From Herminiimonas sp. KBW02 (GTDB lineage Bacteria; Pseudomonadota; Gammaproteobacteria; Burkholderiales; Burkholderiaceae_D): a DNA stretch of 64,000 bases. Position 1 is the first letter of the stretch, and the number at the start of each line of letters is the position of its first letter. This document shows positions 1-7,992 of the stretch, piece by piece. The stretch spans positions 479,937 through 543,936 of the forward strand of contig NZ_QAJP01000003.1 in the NCBI RefSeq assembly GCF_003852535.1, in the 5' to 3' direction. The translations under genes were made by a program, and so were the position numbers. The notes under the pieces are model-generated. The model ran no database searches. It was not told the DNA's origin and saw only the letters and a program-made list of their open reading frames with translations.

Positions 1-879
1 CCGATCGAATTGCCGGACGGCACCACGCTGACGCTGGAGCCACTCGAGCGTTCGCAGAACGGTCGCCGTGTCGGCCTGAAAAACTTCGACCCCTGCACTA
101 TCCTGCTGAACAACGACCTGTCATCCGGCTTGCCAGCCATACTGGAAAACGTGAATGAGCAAAACCTGCTGCCGCCTTTGCATGCAGGTTGGGCGGTACG
201 ACGCAAGACCAATCACTTTGCCGCCTATGACGAAGTGGTCAAGAAATTTGCCAAGCTGATTGATGTCGATCCATGGATGCTGAATCCATTTTTCATGAAG
301 TGCGAAGGCATTAACTTCAATGACAATACAGGTGAAGATTGCCTGGCTTCGAATGTGGATACCCTGCTCGCCAAGATGCGCAAGAAGTACAAGGAATACG
401 GCATCAAGGAAAAACCATTCGTCGTCATCAAAGCCGACGCCGGTACCTATGGCATGGGCATCATGACCGTGCATGATGCGAGTGAGGTGAAAGACCTGAA
501 TCGCAAACAGCGTAACAAGATGGCGGTGGTCAAGGATGGTCTGGAAGTGACAGACGTCATCCTGCAGGAAGGCGTGCCGACATTCGAGCGTATCAATGAA
601 TCCGTCGCGGAGCCGGTGGTGTACATGATAGATCGCTATGTGGTCGGTGGTTTCTATCGCGTCCACTCGGAACGCGGCAATCATGAAAACCTGAATGCGC
701 CTGGTGCGCACTTCGTACCGCTGGCTTTTGCGCATCAGCATGCATTGCCGGATTACCAGGCCAAGCCGGGAACCGTGGCACCGAACCGCTTCTATATGTA
801 CGGCGTGGTGGCACGGCTGGCGCTGCTGGCGGCGTCGCTGGAGATGGAAAAAACCGATCCCAATCCAGAAGTATATTAA
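1..879 (+). CDS. gshA: Glutamate-cysteine ligase, 5'-truncated by window edge
   Basis: Catalyses the ATP-dependent joining of glutamate and cysteine, the first step of glutathione synthesis. The frame is open from base 1 to the TAA at 877-879 (292 codons). The TTG at 10 is an internal leucine, not a start. The protein resembles the Acidithiobacillus/betaproteobacterial ligase family (about 430 residues, unrelated to E. coli GshA), so roughly 140 N-terminal residues lie outside the window. The stretch VIKADAGTYGMGIMTV looks like a nucleotide-binding, ATP-grasp-like segment. gshB follows 143 bases downstream on the same strand, which strongly supports the call. Confidence 0.88.
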   Translation, partial: PIELPDGTTLTLEPLERSQNGRRVGLKNFDPCTILLNNDLSSGLPAILENVNEQNLLPPLHAGWAVRRKTNHFAAYDEVVKKFAKLIDVDPWMLNPFFMKCEGINFNDNTGEDCLASNVDTLLAKMRKKYKEYGIKEKPFVVIKADAGTYGMGIMTVHDASEVKDLNRKQRNKMAVVKDGLEVTDVILQEGVPTFERINESVAEPVVYMIDRYVVGGFYRVHSERGNHENLNAPGAHFVPLAFAHQHALPDYQAKPGTVAPNRFYMYGVVARLALLAASLEMEKTDPNPEVY

Positions 880-886
880 GACCCAC

Positions 887-910
887 ATCGCCACCCTCGC
901 CGGTGGCGAT
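887..910 (+). terminator. Hairpin after gshA, weak terminator candidate
   Basis: ATCGCCACC (887-895) and GGTGGCGAT (902-910) form a perfect 9-bp stem with a 6-base loop, 7 bases after the gshA stop. A second small stem (TTCAC/GTGAA) follows directly. There is no clean T tract, so it may stabilise the message or reduce read-through into gshB rather than fully terminate. Confidence 0.4.
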
Positions 911-1022
911 TTCACTTTCGGTGAAAAATCCGACTTGGTGTCACAATTGAGTCCTTTGTAATACCTACCAATAACATGCTGGTCCGATGCAGTCGGGCCG
1001 CGCGCTTTTCAGGACGTGTTGA

Positions 1023-1979
1023 ATGAAAATAGTCTTTGTTGCCGATCCGCTCGCTGGTTTTAAAATCTACAAGGACTCTACCTACGCGATGATGGCCGAA
1101 GCGGCTCGACGCGGTCATAGCATCCATGTTTTCCAGCACAAGGATATGGCGTTCGAAGGCGGCAAGGTCATTGCCAATGTCTCGCCCGTGATTCTCACAG
1201 GCGGCGGGCAGGAAGACTGGTATCGCCAGGAGGCGCCGGTGGCGCAGGAGTTGACCAGCTTCGACGCCATCCTCGAGCGCACTGATCCGCCTTTCAATAT
1301 GGAGTACATCTACGCGACCTATTTGCTGGAGCTGGCGCAGCAACAGGGCGCGCGTGTCTTCAACAAACCGGAAGCGATACGCAGCTTCAACGAAAAGCTT
1401 GCGATTGCCCAATTCCCGCAATACATTGCGCCTACGCTGGTCACTGCCGACGCGACGCGGGTGCGTGCTTTCCATGAGGAGCATCGCGACATCATCCTCA
1501 AGCCGCTGGACGGCATGGGTGGTGCCGGTATTTTCCGTGTTAAAGACGATGCCCTGAACCTGGGTTCCATCATCGAAACCCTGTCTGATAACGGTAGCCG
1601 TACCATCATGGTGCAGCGTTACATCCCGGAAATTACCGATGGCGACAAGCGCATCCTGCTGATCGGCGGACAAGTCGTGCCTTACTGCCTGGCGCGCATC
1701 CCGCAAGGGACCGAAATACGCGGTAATCTGGCGGTCGGTGGCATCGGCGTAGCGCGTGAAATTTCGGCGCGTGATCGTGAAATCGGTGAGGCTTTGGCGC
1801 CACTTTTACTAAAAAGAGGCTTGTTACTGGTAGGATTGGACGCAATTGGTAGTTACATGACTGAATTAAATGTAACCAGCCCTACTTGCTTCCAGGAAAT
1901 CAAGCAGCAAACCGGCTTTGATGTTGCCGGAATGTTTGTTGATGCACTGGAAAAAAATGTTGAAACCTGGAATTCCTGA
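1023..1979 (+). CDS. gshB: Glutathione synthetase
   Basis: Adds glycine to gamma-glutamylcysteine using ATP, completing glutathione synthesis in the cytoplasm. At 318 residues it matches the usual length (E. coli about 315). The start MKIVFVADPL is the typical N-terminal beta strand. The ATP-grasp domain is visible as KPLDGMGGAGIFRV near residue 160, the later basic VQRYIPEITDGDKRILLI segment, and the C-terminal ELNVTSPTCFQEI that closes the active site. It follows gshA, and the PTS genes follow within 65 bases, so all five may be expressed together. Confidence 0.96.
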   Translation: MKIVFVADPLAGFKIYKDSTYAMMAEAARRGHSIHVFQHKDMAFEGGKVIANVSPVILTGGGQEDWYRQEAPVAQELTSFDAILERTDPPFNMEYIYATYLLELAQQQGARVFNKPEAIRSFNEKLAIAQFPQYIAPTLVTADATRVRAFHEEHRDIILKPLDGMGGAGIFRVKDDALNLGSIIETLSDNGSRTIMVQRYIPEITDGDKRILLIGGQVVPYCLARIPQGTEIRGNLAVGGIGVAREISARDREIGEALAPLLLKRGLLLVGLDAIGSYMTELNVTSPTCFQEIKQQTGFDVAGMFVDALEKNVETWNS

Positions 1980-2042
1980 GTAATTGATAGAATTTGCGCT
2001 TGCCGGGCAAATTCTGGCGTGAAAAAGGTTCGGATTAAATAG

Positions 2043-2450
2043 ATGGTCGGTATTTTGTTATTGACGCACGCGCCGCTGGGACAAGCCTTTATCTCGGCTG
2101 CGACTCATGTCTTCCGCACGCGTCCGGAGCGCCTCGACGCAGTCGATGTGAACGCAGATCAGGACACAGGCGAAGTTGAGCGCCTGGCGAAGAAAGCCAT
2201 TGTTGGTCTGGATGATGGCTCTGGTGTGCTGGTGATTACAGATGTCATGGGCGGTACGCCGTCCAACTGTACTTTGGGTTTGTGCAATGTTGATAATGTA
2301 GCCGTCATTGCAGGTATCAGTCTGCCGATGCTGTTGCGCGCAATTACGTATCGGCAAGACACACTGGATGTAGTAGTGGAAATGGCGCTGGCGGGTGGCC
2401 AGGGCGGCGCGGTCAGGGTGGACAACCGCGTACGACTTTCGCCGAATTAA
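2043..2450 (+). CDS. PTS EIIA component, mannose/fructose family (regulatory type)
   Basis: A 135-residue single-domain protein of the EIIA-Man fold that accepts phosphate from HPr. The phospho-acceptor is probably His9 in LLLTHAPLG, where family members have a His followed by a small residue. The segment VITDVMGGTPSNC is the characteristic second motif of the fold. It is followed by HPr and enzyme I, but no EIIB or EIIC gene is present. It is therefore likely a regulatory phosphate acceptor rather than part of a sugar uptake system, as in other Burkholderiales (family knowledge). The true signalling target cannot be read from the sequence. Confidence 0.88.
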   Translation: MVGILLLTHAPLGQAFISAATHVFRTRPERLDAVDVNADQDTGEVERLAKKAIVGLDDGSGVLVITDVMGGTPSNCTLGLCNVDNVAVIAGISLPMLLRAITYRQDTLDVVVEMALAGGQGGAVRVDNRVRLSPN

Positions 2451-2474
2451 TTTGAACCCAAATCTATAAGAAAA

Positions 2475-2744
2475 ATGATCGAACAAGAAATCGAAATTAT
2501 CAACAAACTCGGCTTGCATGCACGCGCATCAGCCAAACTCACACAACTGGCAGCGAAATACAAAAGCGAAGTCTGGATGACGCGCAACAAGCGCCGCGTC
2601 AATGCCAAGTCCATCATGGGCGTGATGATGCTGGCCGCCGGCAAGGGTTCCAAGGTGACCCTGGAAACAGACGGGCCGGATGAAAAAGAGTGCTTCGATG
2701 CACTCGAGCTGCTGATCCAAAATAAATTCGGCGAAGGCGAATAA
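2475..2744 (+). CDS. ptsH: Phosphocarrier protein HPr
   Basis: Small cytoplasmic phosphocarrier (89 residues) between enzyme I and EIIA proteins. The phosphorylated residue is His15 in GLHARASAKL. Ser46 in NAKSIMGVMML is the site that HPr kinase modifies in organisms that have HprK; both motifs are intact. It lies 24 bases after the EIIA gene and 81 bases before ptsI, an operon arrangement. Confidence 0.97.
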   Translation: MIEQEIEIINKLGLHARASAKLTQLAAKYKSEVWMTRNKRRVNAKSIMGVMMLAAGKGSKVTLETDGPDEKECFDALELLIQNKFGEGE

Positions 2745-2757
2745 GCCGATAAACTTG

Positions 2758-2774
2758 GCAAGCACCTTGCTTGC
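2758..2774 (+). other. Hairpin between ptsH and ptsI
   Basis: GCAAGCA (2758-2764) and TGCTTGC (2768-2774) form a perfect 7-bp stem with a 3-base loop, 13 bases after the ptsH stop. There is no T tract behind it. It could stabilise the ptsH message or set different levels of HPr and enzyme I. Confidence 0.4.
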
Positions 2775-2825
2775 ACAGACTGGCCTTATTTCCGTTTTGT
2801 TGTTCCCTAGCTTCGGACCGAACCG

Positions 2826-4574
2826 ATGACTTCTTTCACGCTACACGGCATTCCAGTATCGCGCGGCATTGCAATCGGCCGCGCACATCTGCTTGCGCCG
2901 GCAGCGCTCGATGTACAGCATTACCTCATCGCCGACGATCAGGTCGAAGCGGAAGTCTCGCGTCTGCAATCAGCCATCGCGGCAGTTCACGCCGAATTGC
3001 AAACCATCTGGAATGAATTGCCGCAGGATGCGCCGGCCGAACTCGGCGCATTTATCGATGTGCACGCACTGATACTTTCTGATCCGATGATTTCGGAAAT
3101 GCCGCTGGATATCATCCGCTCGCGCTACTACAACGCCGAATGGGCGCTGGTCACGCAGATCGAAGAATTGTCTGCACAGTTTGAGGAAATAGAAGATCCC
3201 TACCTGCGCGAACGACGTGCCGATATTCAGCAAGTCGGTGAACGCGTACTCAAAGTCCTGACCGGTAGCGCCAATCTGCTGCCGAAGTCGGATGGCAGTG
3301 AAGGCAGTGCCAGCATGATCGTGGTCGCGCACGATATTTCCCCGGCCGATATGCTGCAATTCCGCAATCGTGCCTTCAATGGTTTCATCACCGACGTAGG
3401 TGGCCAAAACTCGCACACGGCGATTGTCGCGCGTAGCCTGGATATTCCGGCTACCGTCGGTGTCTCGAATGCGTCTGAACTGATCGTGCAAGGCGACTGG
3501 CTCATCATCGATGGTGATGCCGGCGTCGTGGTAGTCGATCCGACTCCGGTCGTGCTGGATCAGTATCGTGAGAAACAGGCGCGCCAGGTGCGCGAGCGCA
3601 AGAAACTGGGCAAGCTGAAGAAAACGCCATCGCTGACTTTGGATGGTACACCGATTACCTTGCTGGCGAATATTGAATTCCCTGACGATTGCGCACACGC
3701 GATGGATGCGGGTGCGCATGGCATAGGTTTGTTCCGTTCCGAGTTCCTTTTCATGGGACGTACTGGTCACGCGAATAAACTGCCTTCGGAAGACGAGCAA
3801 TTCGAATCCTATAAGCGCGCCGTTATTGCGATGAAAGGACGTCCGGTCACGATACGTACCCTGGACATCGGTGCCGACAAGCCGCTTGATTTTGCCGAGC
3901 AGACGGCGTTGAATCCGGCGCTGGGTTTGCGCGCAATTCGTTTCTGTCTGTCCGAGCCGCAAATGTTCCTGACGCAGTTGCGTGCGATCTTGCGCGCTTC
4001 GGCTTTTGGCCCGGTCAAACTGCTGGTGCCTATGCTGGCGCATGCATTTGAAATCGACCAGACCCTGTTGATGATAGGGCAGGCCAAGGCCCAGTTACGC
4101 GAAGAGAAAATCAAATTTGATCCGGAGCTGCCGGTTGGCGCCATGATCGAAATTCCTGCTGCAGCATTGACCCTGCCCTTGTTTATCAAGCGTATGGACT
4201 TCCTGTCGCTCGGAACCAATGATTTGATTCAGTACACATTGGCGATTGATCGTGTTGATCATGAAGTCGCGCATTTGTATAACCCATTGCATCCTGCGGT
4301 CTTGTATCTGTTATCGAGCACGATAGCGATAGCGGCCAAAGCGGGCGTGCCTATTTCGGTATGCGGTGAAATGGCCGGTGATACGAATATGACGCGTCTC
4401 TTGCTGGGTATGGGTTTGCGCGAATTCTCCATGCATCCGTCGCAGCTGCTGTCGGTCAAGAATGAAATTTTGAACAGCGATCTGACCGTACTCGAACCGG
4501 TGACCAAAAAAATCACACGCATCTTTGAGCCGAAAGCGATTAACGAAGCGGTAGAAAAACTACGTACTTTGTAA
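2826..4574 (+). CDS. ptsI: PTS enzyme I (phosphoenolpyruvate-protein phosphotransferase)
   Basis: Transfers phosphate from phosphoenolpyruvate to HPr. It has 582 residues against about 575 in E. coli. The active-site histidine is His197 in VGGQNSHTAIVARSL. The C-terminal PEP-binding barrel carries the GIGLFRSEFLFMGR motif near residue 300, MIEIPAAAL near 440, LGTNDLIQYTLA near 465, and the catalytic cysteine Cys513 in SVCGEMAGD. With HPr and EIIA it makes a complete three-step phosphorelay without a permease. The next gene is convergent, 36 bases away, and I see no clear terminator between them. Confidence 0.97.
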   Translation: MTSFTLHGIPVSRGIAIGRAHLLAPAALDVQHYLIADDQVEAEVSRLQSAIAAVHAELQTIWNELPQDAPAELGAFIDVHALILSDPMISEMPLDIIRSRYYNAEWALVTQIEELSAQFEEIEDPYLRERRADIQQVGERVLKVLTGSANLLPKSDGSEGSASMIVVAHDISPADMLQFRNRAFNGFITDVGGQNSHTAIVARSLDIPATVGVSNASELIVQGDWLIIDGDAGVVVVDPTPVVLDQYREKQARQVRERKKLGKLKKTPSLTLDGTPITLLANIEFPDDCAHAMDAGAHGIGLFRSEFLFMGRTGHANKLPSEDEQFESYKRAVIAMKGRPVTIRTLDIGADKPLDFAEQTALNPALGLRAIRFCLSEPQMFLTQLRAILRASAFGPVKLLVPMLAHAFEIDQTLLMIGQAKAQLREEKIKFDPELPVGAMIEIPAAALTLPLFIKRMDFLSLGTNDLIQYTLAIDRVDHEVAHLYNPLHPAVLYLLSSTIAIAAKAGVPISVCGEMAGDTNMTRLLLGMGLREFSMHPSQLLSVKNEILNSDLTVLEPVTKKITRIFEPKAINEAVEKLRTL

Positions 4575-4610
4575 TCTGTCTGCGAGCGCAGTTGTGACTA
4601 CCCGTTTACT

Positions 4611-5195
4611 TTAAATCCAGCCCAGAGCACCGATCACCGCCCCCGCTGCCAGCAGCCACAGGATGTGGATGCGTGTATTTAACATGAGCAATACGGTGAC
4701 GACTGTGATGAGCCATAACGGCCAGTCTTCGGACGGCTTGCTATGTGCGCTGGCGAGTATCCAGCCGGTTGCAAATACAAGGCCAACCACGATAGGTCCC
4801 ATCCCCAGTTTGAACGCGCGCACGGAGCGCAGCTCGCGATTGCGATGCACCCAGCGCGTTGCCAGATACGTGAAGGTGGTGCTGGGCAGCAGTATCCCTG
4901 TCATGCAGACCACCATGCCGAGCAAGCCCGTACTCATGTCGCCTGCATTCAGTCCTATATTCCATCCCATCAAAGCCACGAACAAAACATTAGGACCGGG
5001 GGCTGCCTGCGCGATGGTGATGGAGGTGCTGAATTGCGCATCGGTCAGCCAATGCTGTTCATCCACCAGATAGCGATGCATCTCCGGTGCCGCTGCAATC
5101 GCGCCACCGAGTGAGAGCAGGGAGAGGGATACGTAATGCAGGAACAGATGCAACCAGTCGCTGGTTTGCATGAATAGATGCAAGGAAGTGTTCAC
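4611..5195 (-). CDS. Chromate transporter, second half-size subunit
   Basis: A 194-residue membrane protein of the CHR family (short-chain type). The start is a GTG at 5195 overlapping the stop of the upstream half by 4 bases (GTGA), giving translational coupling. The frame is open further upstream, but that region is the overlapping partner gene. The family motif GGAIAAAPEMHRYLV near residue 30 and the AQAAPGPNVLFVALMGW segment near 62 mark the CHR domain, followed by four to five hydrophobic helices. The likely role is export of chromate or another oxyanion by the two halves together; the substrate is inferred from the family only. Confidence 0.85.
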   Translation of the reverse strand: MNTSLHLFMQTSDWLHLFLHYVSLSLLSLGGAIAAAPEMHRYLVDEQHWLTDAQFSTSITIAQAAPGPNVLFVALMGWNIGLNAGDMSTGLLGMVVCMTGILLPSTTFTYLATRWVHRNRELRSVRAFKLGMGPIVVGLVFATGWILASAHSKPSEDWPLWLITVVTVLLMLNTRIHILWLLAAGAVIGALGWI

Positions 5196-5782
5196 GGTGC
5201 CAGCTTCCGGTAAGCGAGTATGCAGCCGACCAGACCGAGGCCGAATAATGGATATACCAAAGGCAGCCGTAGCAGCGCGACACCAATAAAGCACAGTGCC
5301 CCGAGCAAAAGACACAGACGTGGCCCGAGTGGATTCTTCTTCAAGCCCCGCGCCAGTTTGACGCCGGTAGCGAGTATCAGACCTGCAGCCACTGCACCCA
5401 TCGCGCGCAAGGCATCGACCACCGGCGGGTAATGTGCAAAAGGCGCGTAGATAATGGCAATCGTCAGGATCAGCAACAAGGGCAGCAGGAGCATGCCGCC
5501 CAGAGCCGCCATCGCACCGGCCAGGCCGAAGTGGCGACCACCGACAATGATGGACATATTCACGACATTCGGCCCCGGCATGATTTGCGCGACAGCCCAG
5601 TCTTCCACAAACTCTTCCGGTGTCAGCCACTTCTTCTTTTCCACCAGCTCGCGTTGCACGATGGCGAGTACGCCGCCGAAGCCTTGCAGTGCCAATAGCG
5701 TGAAGGAAAAAAACAGATCGGCAAGCGAGCGCGGCCCGGTCTTGGGTTGTATGTCCTCGTCGCGTGCGTTATGAATGGTCAT
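5192..5782 (-). CDS. Chromate transporter, first half-size subunit
   Basis: A 196-residue CHR-family membrane protein. GFGGVLAIVQRELVEKKKWL near residue 35 and AQIMPGPNVVNMSIIVGG near residue 65 are the same two motifs seen in its partner, which shows that the pair arose by duplication of one CHR domain. In long-chain ChrA these two domains are fused; here they are separate genes overlapping by 4 bases. The start ATG at 5782 gives a short polar N-terminus before the first helix. Confidence 0.86.
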   Translation of the reverse strand: MTIHNARDEDIQPKTGPRSLADLFFSFTLLALQGFGGVLAIVQRELVEKKKWLTPEEFVEDWAVAQIMPGPNVVNMSIIVGGRHFGLAGAMAALGGMLLLPLLLILTIAIIYAPFAHYPPVVDALRAMGAVAAGLILATGVKLARGLKKNPLGPRLCLLLGALCFIGVALLRLPLVYPLFGLGLVGCILAYRKLAP

Positions 5783-6023
5783 GAGTATTCAATTTATATA
5801 TTCGGGTATGCGATAAGCCGTCTTAACCTATGGTAATCGAACTCAATGTTCCGACACACATTGCCGCTTATCCTGATCAGATGTTGCGTTCGGTTTTGTG
5901 GTGCGGACTCGGGACTGCGCCGGATTTCATGCTGTTTCAACTGTTTTTGGTCAGAATCGCTGCTGGCGCTGTCTTTTTATTGTTTATTTGTCCATGATGG
6001 TTTGCCGCAGAAGCGCAGCCCGT
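5783..6023. other. Intergenic stretch between chromate transporter and metX leader
   Basis: About 240 bases with no convincing gene. Short open frames here have no family resemblance and no ribosome binding site. The stretch must hold the promoter of the divergent chromate transporter pair, but I cannot assign it to exact bases. Confidence 0.5.
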
Positions 6024-6052
6024 TTGACGGCGCGGGGCGACTTGTTTATTCT
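6024..6052 (+). promoter_or_regulatory. Predicted sigma-70 promoter of metXW
   Basis: TTGACG at 6024-6029 and TATTCT at 6047-6052 are separated by 17 bases. The predicted transcription start near 6059 falls exactly at the first base pairs of the riboswitch aptamer, which supports the assignment. Confidence 0.6.
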
Positions 6053-6058
6053 TATGGC

Positions 6059-6110
6059 ATTGCGCCGATTTGACATCAGCTTGCGGGCGCATAATAAATA
6101 CGGCTAAAGC
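6059..6110 (+). promoter_or_regulatory. SAM-II riboswitch aptamer in the metX leader
   Basis: Binds S-adenosylmethionine and represses methionine synthesis when SAM is plentiful. Visible elements: P1 is TGCGCC (6061-6066) paired with GGCGCA (6086-6091). The first loop begins GATTTGACA, close to the GAUUUAA of known SAM-II RNAs. The linker is ATAATAAATACGGCTAAAG (6091-6109), matching the characteristic AUAAAU and GCUAAA of the class. A pseudoknot can form between AGCT (6078-6081) and GGCT (6102-6105, one G-U pair). SAM-II is known upstream of metX/metA genes in proteobacteria. The match is from memory of the class consensus, not a covariance search. Confidence 0.85.
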
Positions 6111-6135
6111 GTGCTCGCAACTGAGTCTCGAATTT

Positions 6136-6174
6136 AGCCCGATAAGCGGATCGCTTTCGGGCTTTTGTTTTTTT
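6136..6174 (+). terminator. Intrinsic terminator acting as metX riboswitch expression platform
   Basis: AGCCCGA (6136-6142) pairs with TCGGGCT (6157-6163), continued inside by AAGCG/CGCTT around a GAT loop, and is followed by a T-rich tract to 6174. Its 5' arm overlaps TTTAGCC (6133-6139), which is exactly complementary to GGCTAAA (6102-6108) in the aptamer. Pairing of those two would block the terminator, so binding of SAM should favour termination before metX. Confidence 0.8.
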
Positions 6175-6229
6175 GTAATGCCAGAGAAACCAGTGCTGAA
6201 GCAGCAGGCCCTTCTCCTGAATAGATAAC

Positions 6230-7387
6230 ATGACCTCAATCGGAATCGTTGCACCGCAATCCATGTTTTTCGCGAAACCGCTGCCCTTGCAGAGCGGCGC
6301 GGAAATTGCCGGCTACACGCTGGTGTATGAAACCTACGGTACCTTGAATGCCGATCATTCGAACGCGGTACTGGTGTGCCATGCACTGAATGCTTCGCAC
6401 CACGTCGCGGGCACCTATAGCGAAGACGCGGGCACTACCGGCTGGTGGGACAATATGGTCGGGCCGGGCAAGCCACTGGATACGAATAAGTACTTCGTTA
6501 TCGGCGTCAATAACCTCGGCTCCTGCTTTGGCTCAACCGGGCCTATGCATATCAATCCGGCGACCGGCAAACAGTACGGCGCGCATTTCCCGGTGGTGAC
6601 AGTAGAGGACTGGGTACAGTCGCAGGCGCGCCTGGCGGATGAGTTGGGCATCAAGCAATTTGCTGCCGTCATGGGTGGTTCGCTGGGCGGCATGCAGGCG
6701 CTGGCCTGGAGCATTCTGTTCCCGGAACGTTTGCGCCATTGCGTGGTGATCGCATCCACGCCGAAGCTGACAGCACAAAACATAGCTTTCGATGATGTGG
6801 CACGACAAGCGATCCTGACCGACCCTGATTATCACGGTGGCGATTTTTACGCGCACGGTGTAGTGCCGAAGAATGGTTTGCGTGTGGCGCGCATGCTGGG
6901 TCACATCACTTATTTGTCGGACGACGATATGGCGGCCAAGTTTGGCCGTGAGTTGCGTTCCGGTTCGTATCAATTTGGTTTCGGTATCGACTTCGAGATT
7001 GAATCGTACCTGCGCTATCAGGGCGACAAATTCTCGACCTACTTCGACGCGAATACGTATTTGCTGATTACCAAGGCGCTGGATTACTTCGATCCGGCCA
7101 AGGACTTCGGCGGCGACCTGACCAAGACTTTGGAGCATACACGCGCCAAGTTCCTGCTGGTGTCGTTCACAACAGACTGGCGTTTCTCGCCTGAGCGCAG
7201 CCATGAAATGGTGCAGGCACTGGTTAATAATAATCGCACCGTCACCTATGCAGAGATCGATGCGCCGCATGGGCACGATGCTTTCCTGCTCGACGACCAG
7301 CGTTATATGAATGTCGTGCGTTCCTACTTTGCACGGGTGTATGAAGAAATTGATGGCGGTAGCCTGAAAGCAGGAGCAAGCGCATGA
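6230..7387 (+). CDS. metX: Homoserine O-acyltransferase
   Basis: Activates the hydroxyl of homoserine with an acyl group (acetyl or succinyl), the committed step of methionine synthesis. It has 385 residues with the alpha/beta-hydrolase fold of MetX. The catalytic triad is visible: Ser151 in GGSLGGMQA, Asp316 in TTDWRFSPE and His349 in [10 protein letters not shown]. The family uses acetyl-CoA or succinyl-CoA depending on a few residues; proteobacterial members paired with MetW often use succinyl-CoA, and I cannot decide from the sequence. The stop overlaps the start of metW by 4 bases. Expression is likely set by the SAM-II leader. Confidence 0.95.
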   Translation: MTSIGIVAPQSMFFAKPLPLQSGAEIAGYTLVYETYGTLNADHSNAVLVCHALNASHHVAGTYSEDAGTTGWWDNMVGPGKPLDTNKYFVIGVNNLGSCFGSTGPMHINPATGKQYGAHFPVVTVEDWVQSQARLADELGIKQFAAVMGGSLGGMQALAWSILFPERLRHCVVIASTPKLTAQNIAFDDVARQAILTDPDYHGGDFYAHGVVPKNGLRVARMLGHITYLSDDDMAAKFGRELRSGSYQFGFGIDFEIESYLRYQGDKFSTYFDANTYLLITKALDYFDPAKDFGGDLTKTLEHTRAKFLLVSFTTDWRFSPERSHEMVQALVNNNRTVTYAEIDAPHGHDAFLLDDQRYMNVVRSYFARVYEEIDGGSLKAGASA

Positions 7388-7989
7388 ACTTCCAACAATT
7401 AAGCGCCCTGCGACCTGACCTCGCGTTTATCGCACACTGGATCAATCCAGGCACCAAGGTGCTGGATCTCGGTTGTGGCGATGGCGTCATGCTGGACTAT
7501 CTGCAATCGGACAAGCAATGCAGCGGCTATGGCATAGAAATCGACGACAAGGAAATACCGCTGTGTATCGATCGTGGCGTCTCCGTGATCCAGCGCGATC
7601 TCGAAGCCGGCCTGGCGATTTTTGCCGATAACGCATTTGATACGGTCTTGTGTCTGTCTGCCCTGCAGATGATGAAAGACGTTGAGGGTGTGCTGCGCGA
7701 TATTTCACGCGTCGGCCGTGAGGCAATAGTATCTTTTCCTAATTTTGCTTACTGGCCGCATCGGATTGCCTTGTTGCGCGGACGCATGCCGGTATCCAAA
7801 AGCCTGCCGTATGAATGGTATGACACGCCCAACCTGCGTTGCGCGACGATCAATGACTTTGAAGAACTGGCGAATGAAGTCGGGCTGGAAGTCGTGGAAT
7901 GTGTCGCCCTGAACGAAGGCGAGCCCGTCAGCTTCATGCGTAACTGGCGCGGCAGCCTCGCTGTATTCCGTTTGCGGAAAAAGCAGTAA
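7384..7989 (+). CDS. metW: Methionine biosynthesis protein MetW
   Basis: A 201-residue class I SAM-binding-fold protein that is almost always coupled to metX and is thought to support its activity. The SAM-binding glycine motif is [15 protein letters not shown] near residue 23. The segment [23 protein letters not shown] near 118 is a strong MetW signature. Its ATG overlaps the metX stop (ATGA), so translation is probably coupled. The next gene is convergent with only three bases between. Confidence 0.95.
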   Translation: MNFQQLSALRPDLAFIAHWINPGTKVLDLGCGDGVMLDYLQSDKQCSGYGIEIDDKEIPLCIDRGVSVIQRDLEAGLAIFADNAFDTVLCLSALQMMKDVEGVLRDISRVGREAIVSFPNFAYWPHRIALLRGRMPVSKSLPYEWYDTPNLRCATINDFEELANEVGLEVVECVALNEGEPVSFMRNWRGSLAVFRLRKKQ

Positions 7990-7992
7990 GGC

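Noticed and set aside
1990..2014. GAATTTGC/GCAAATTC hairpin between gshB and the EIIA gene
   Set aside because: An 8-bp stem with no T tract and no link to the ribosome site; too weak to annotate as functional.
2970..4043. 357-codon antisense frame opposite ptsI
   Set aside because: Arg/Gln/His-rich composition typical of antisense frames of GC-rich genes; no ribosome site.
4611..5630. Long 339-codon minus-strand frame
   Set aside because: Its 5' part is read in another frame by the first chromate transporter gene; the real start is the GTG at 5195, in a 4-base stop-start overlap.
6070..6097. TTGACA at 6070 with TAATAA downstream, resembling a promoter
   Set aside because: The bases are part of the SAM-II aptamer, the -10 match is poor, and a better promoter lies at 6024-6052 placing the transcript start before the aptamer.
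5846..6107. Two overlapping short plus-strand frames upstream of metX
   Set aside because: They run through the riboswitch, have no ribosome site and have cysteine-rich, family-less sequence.
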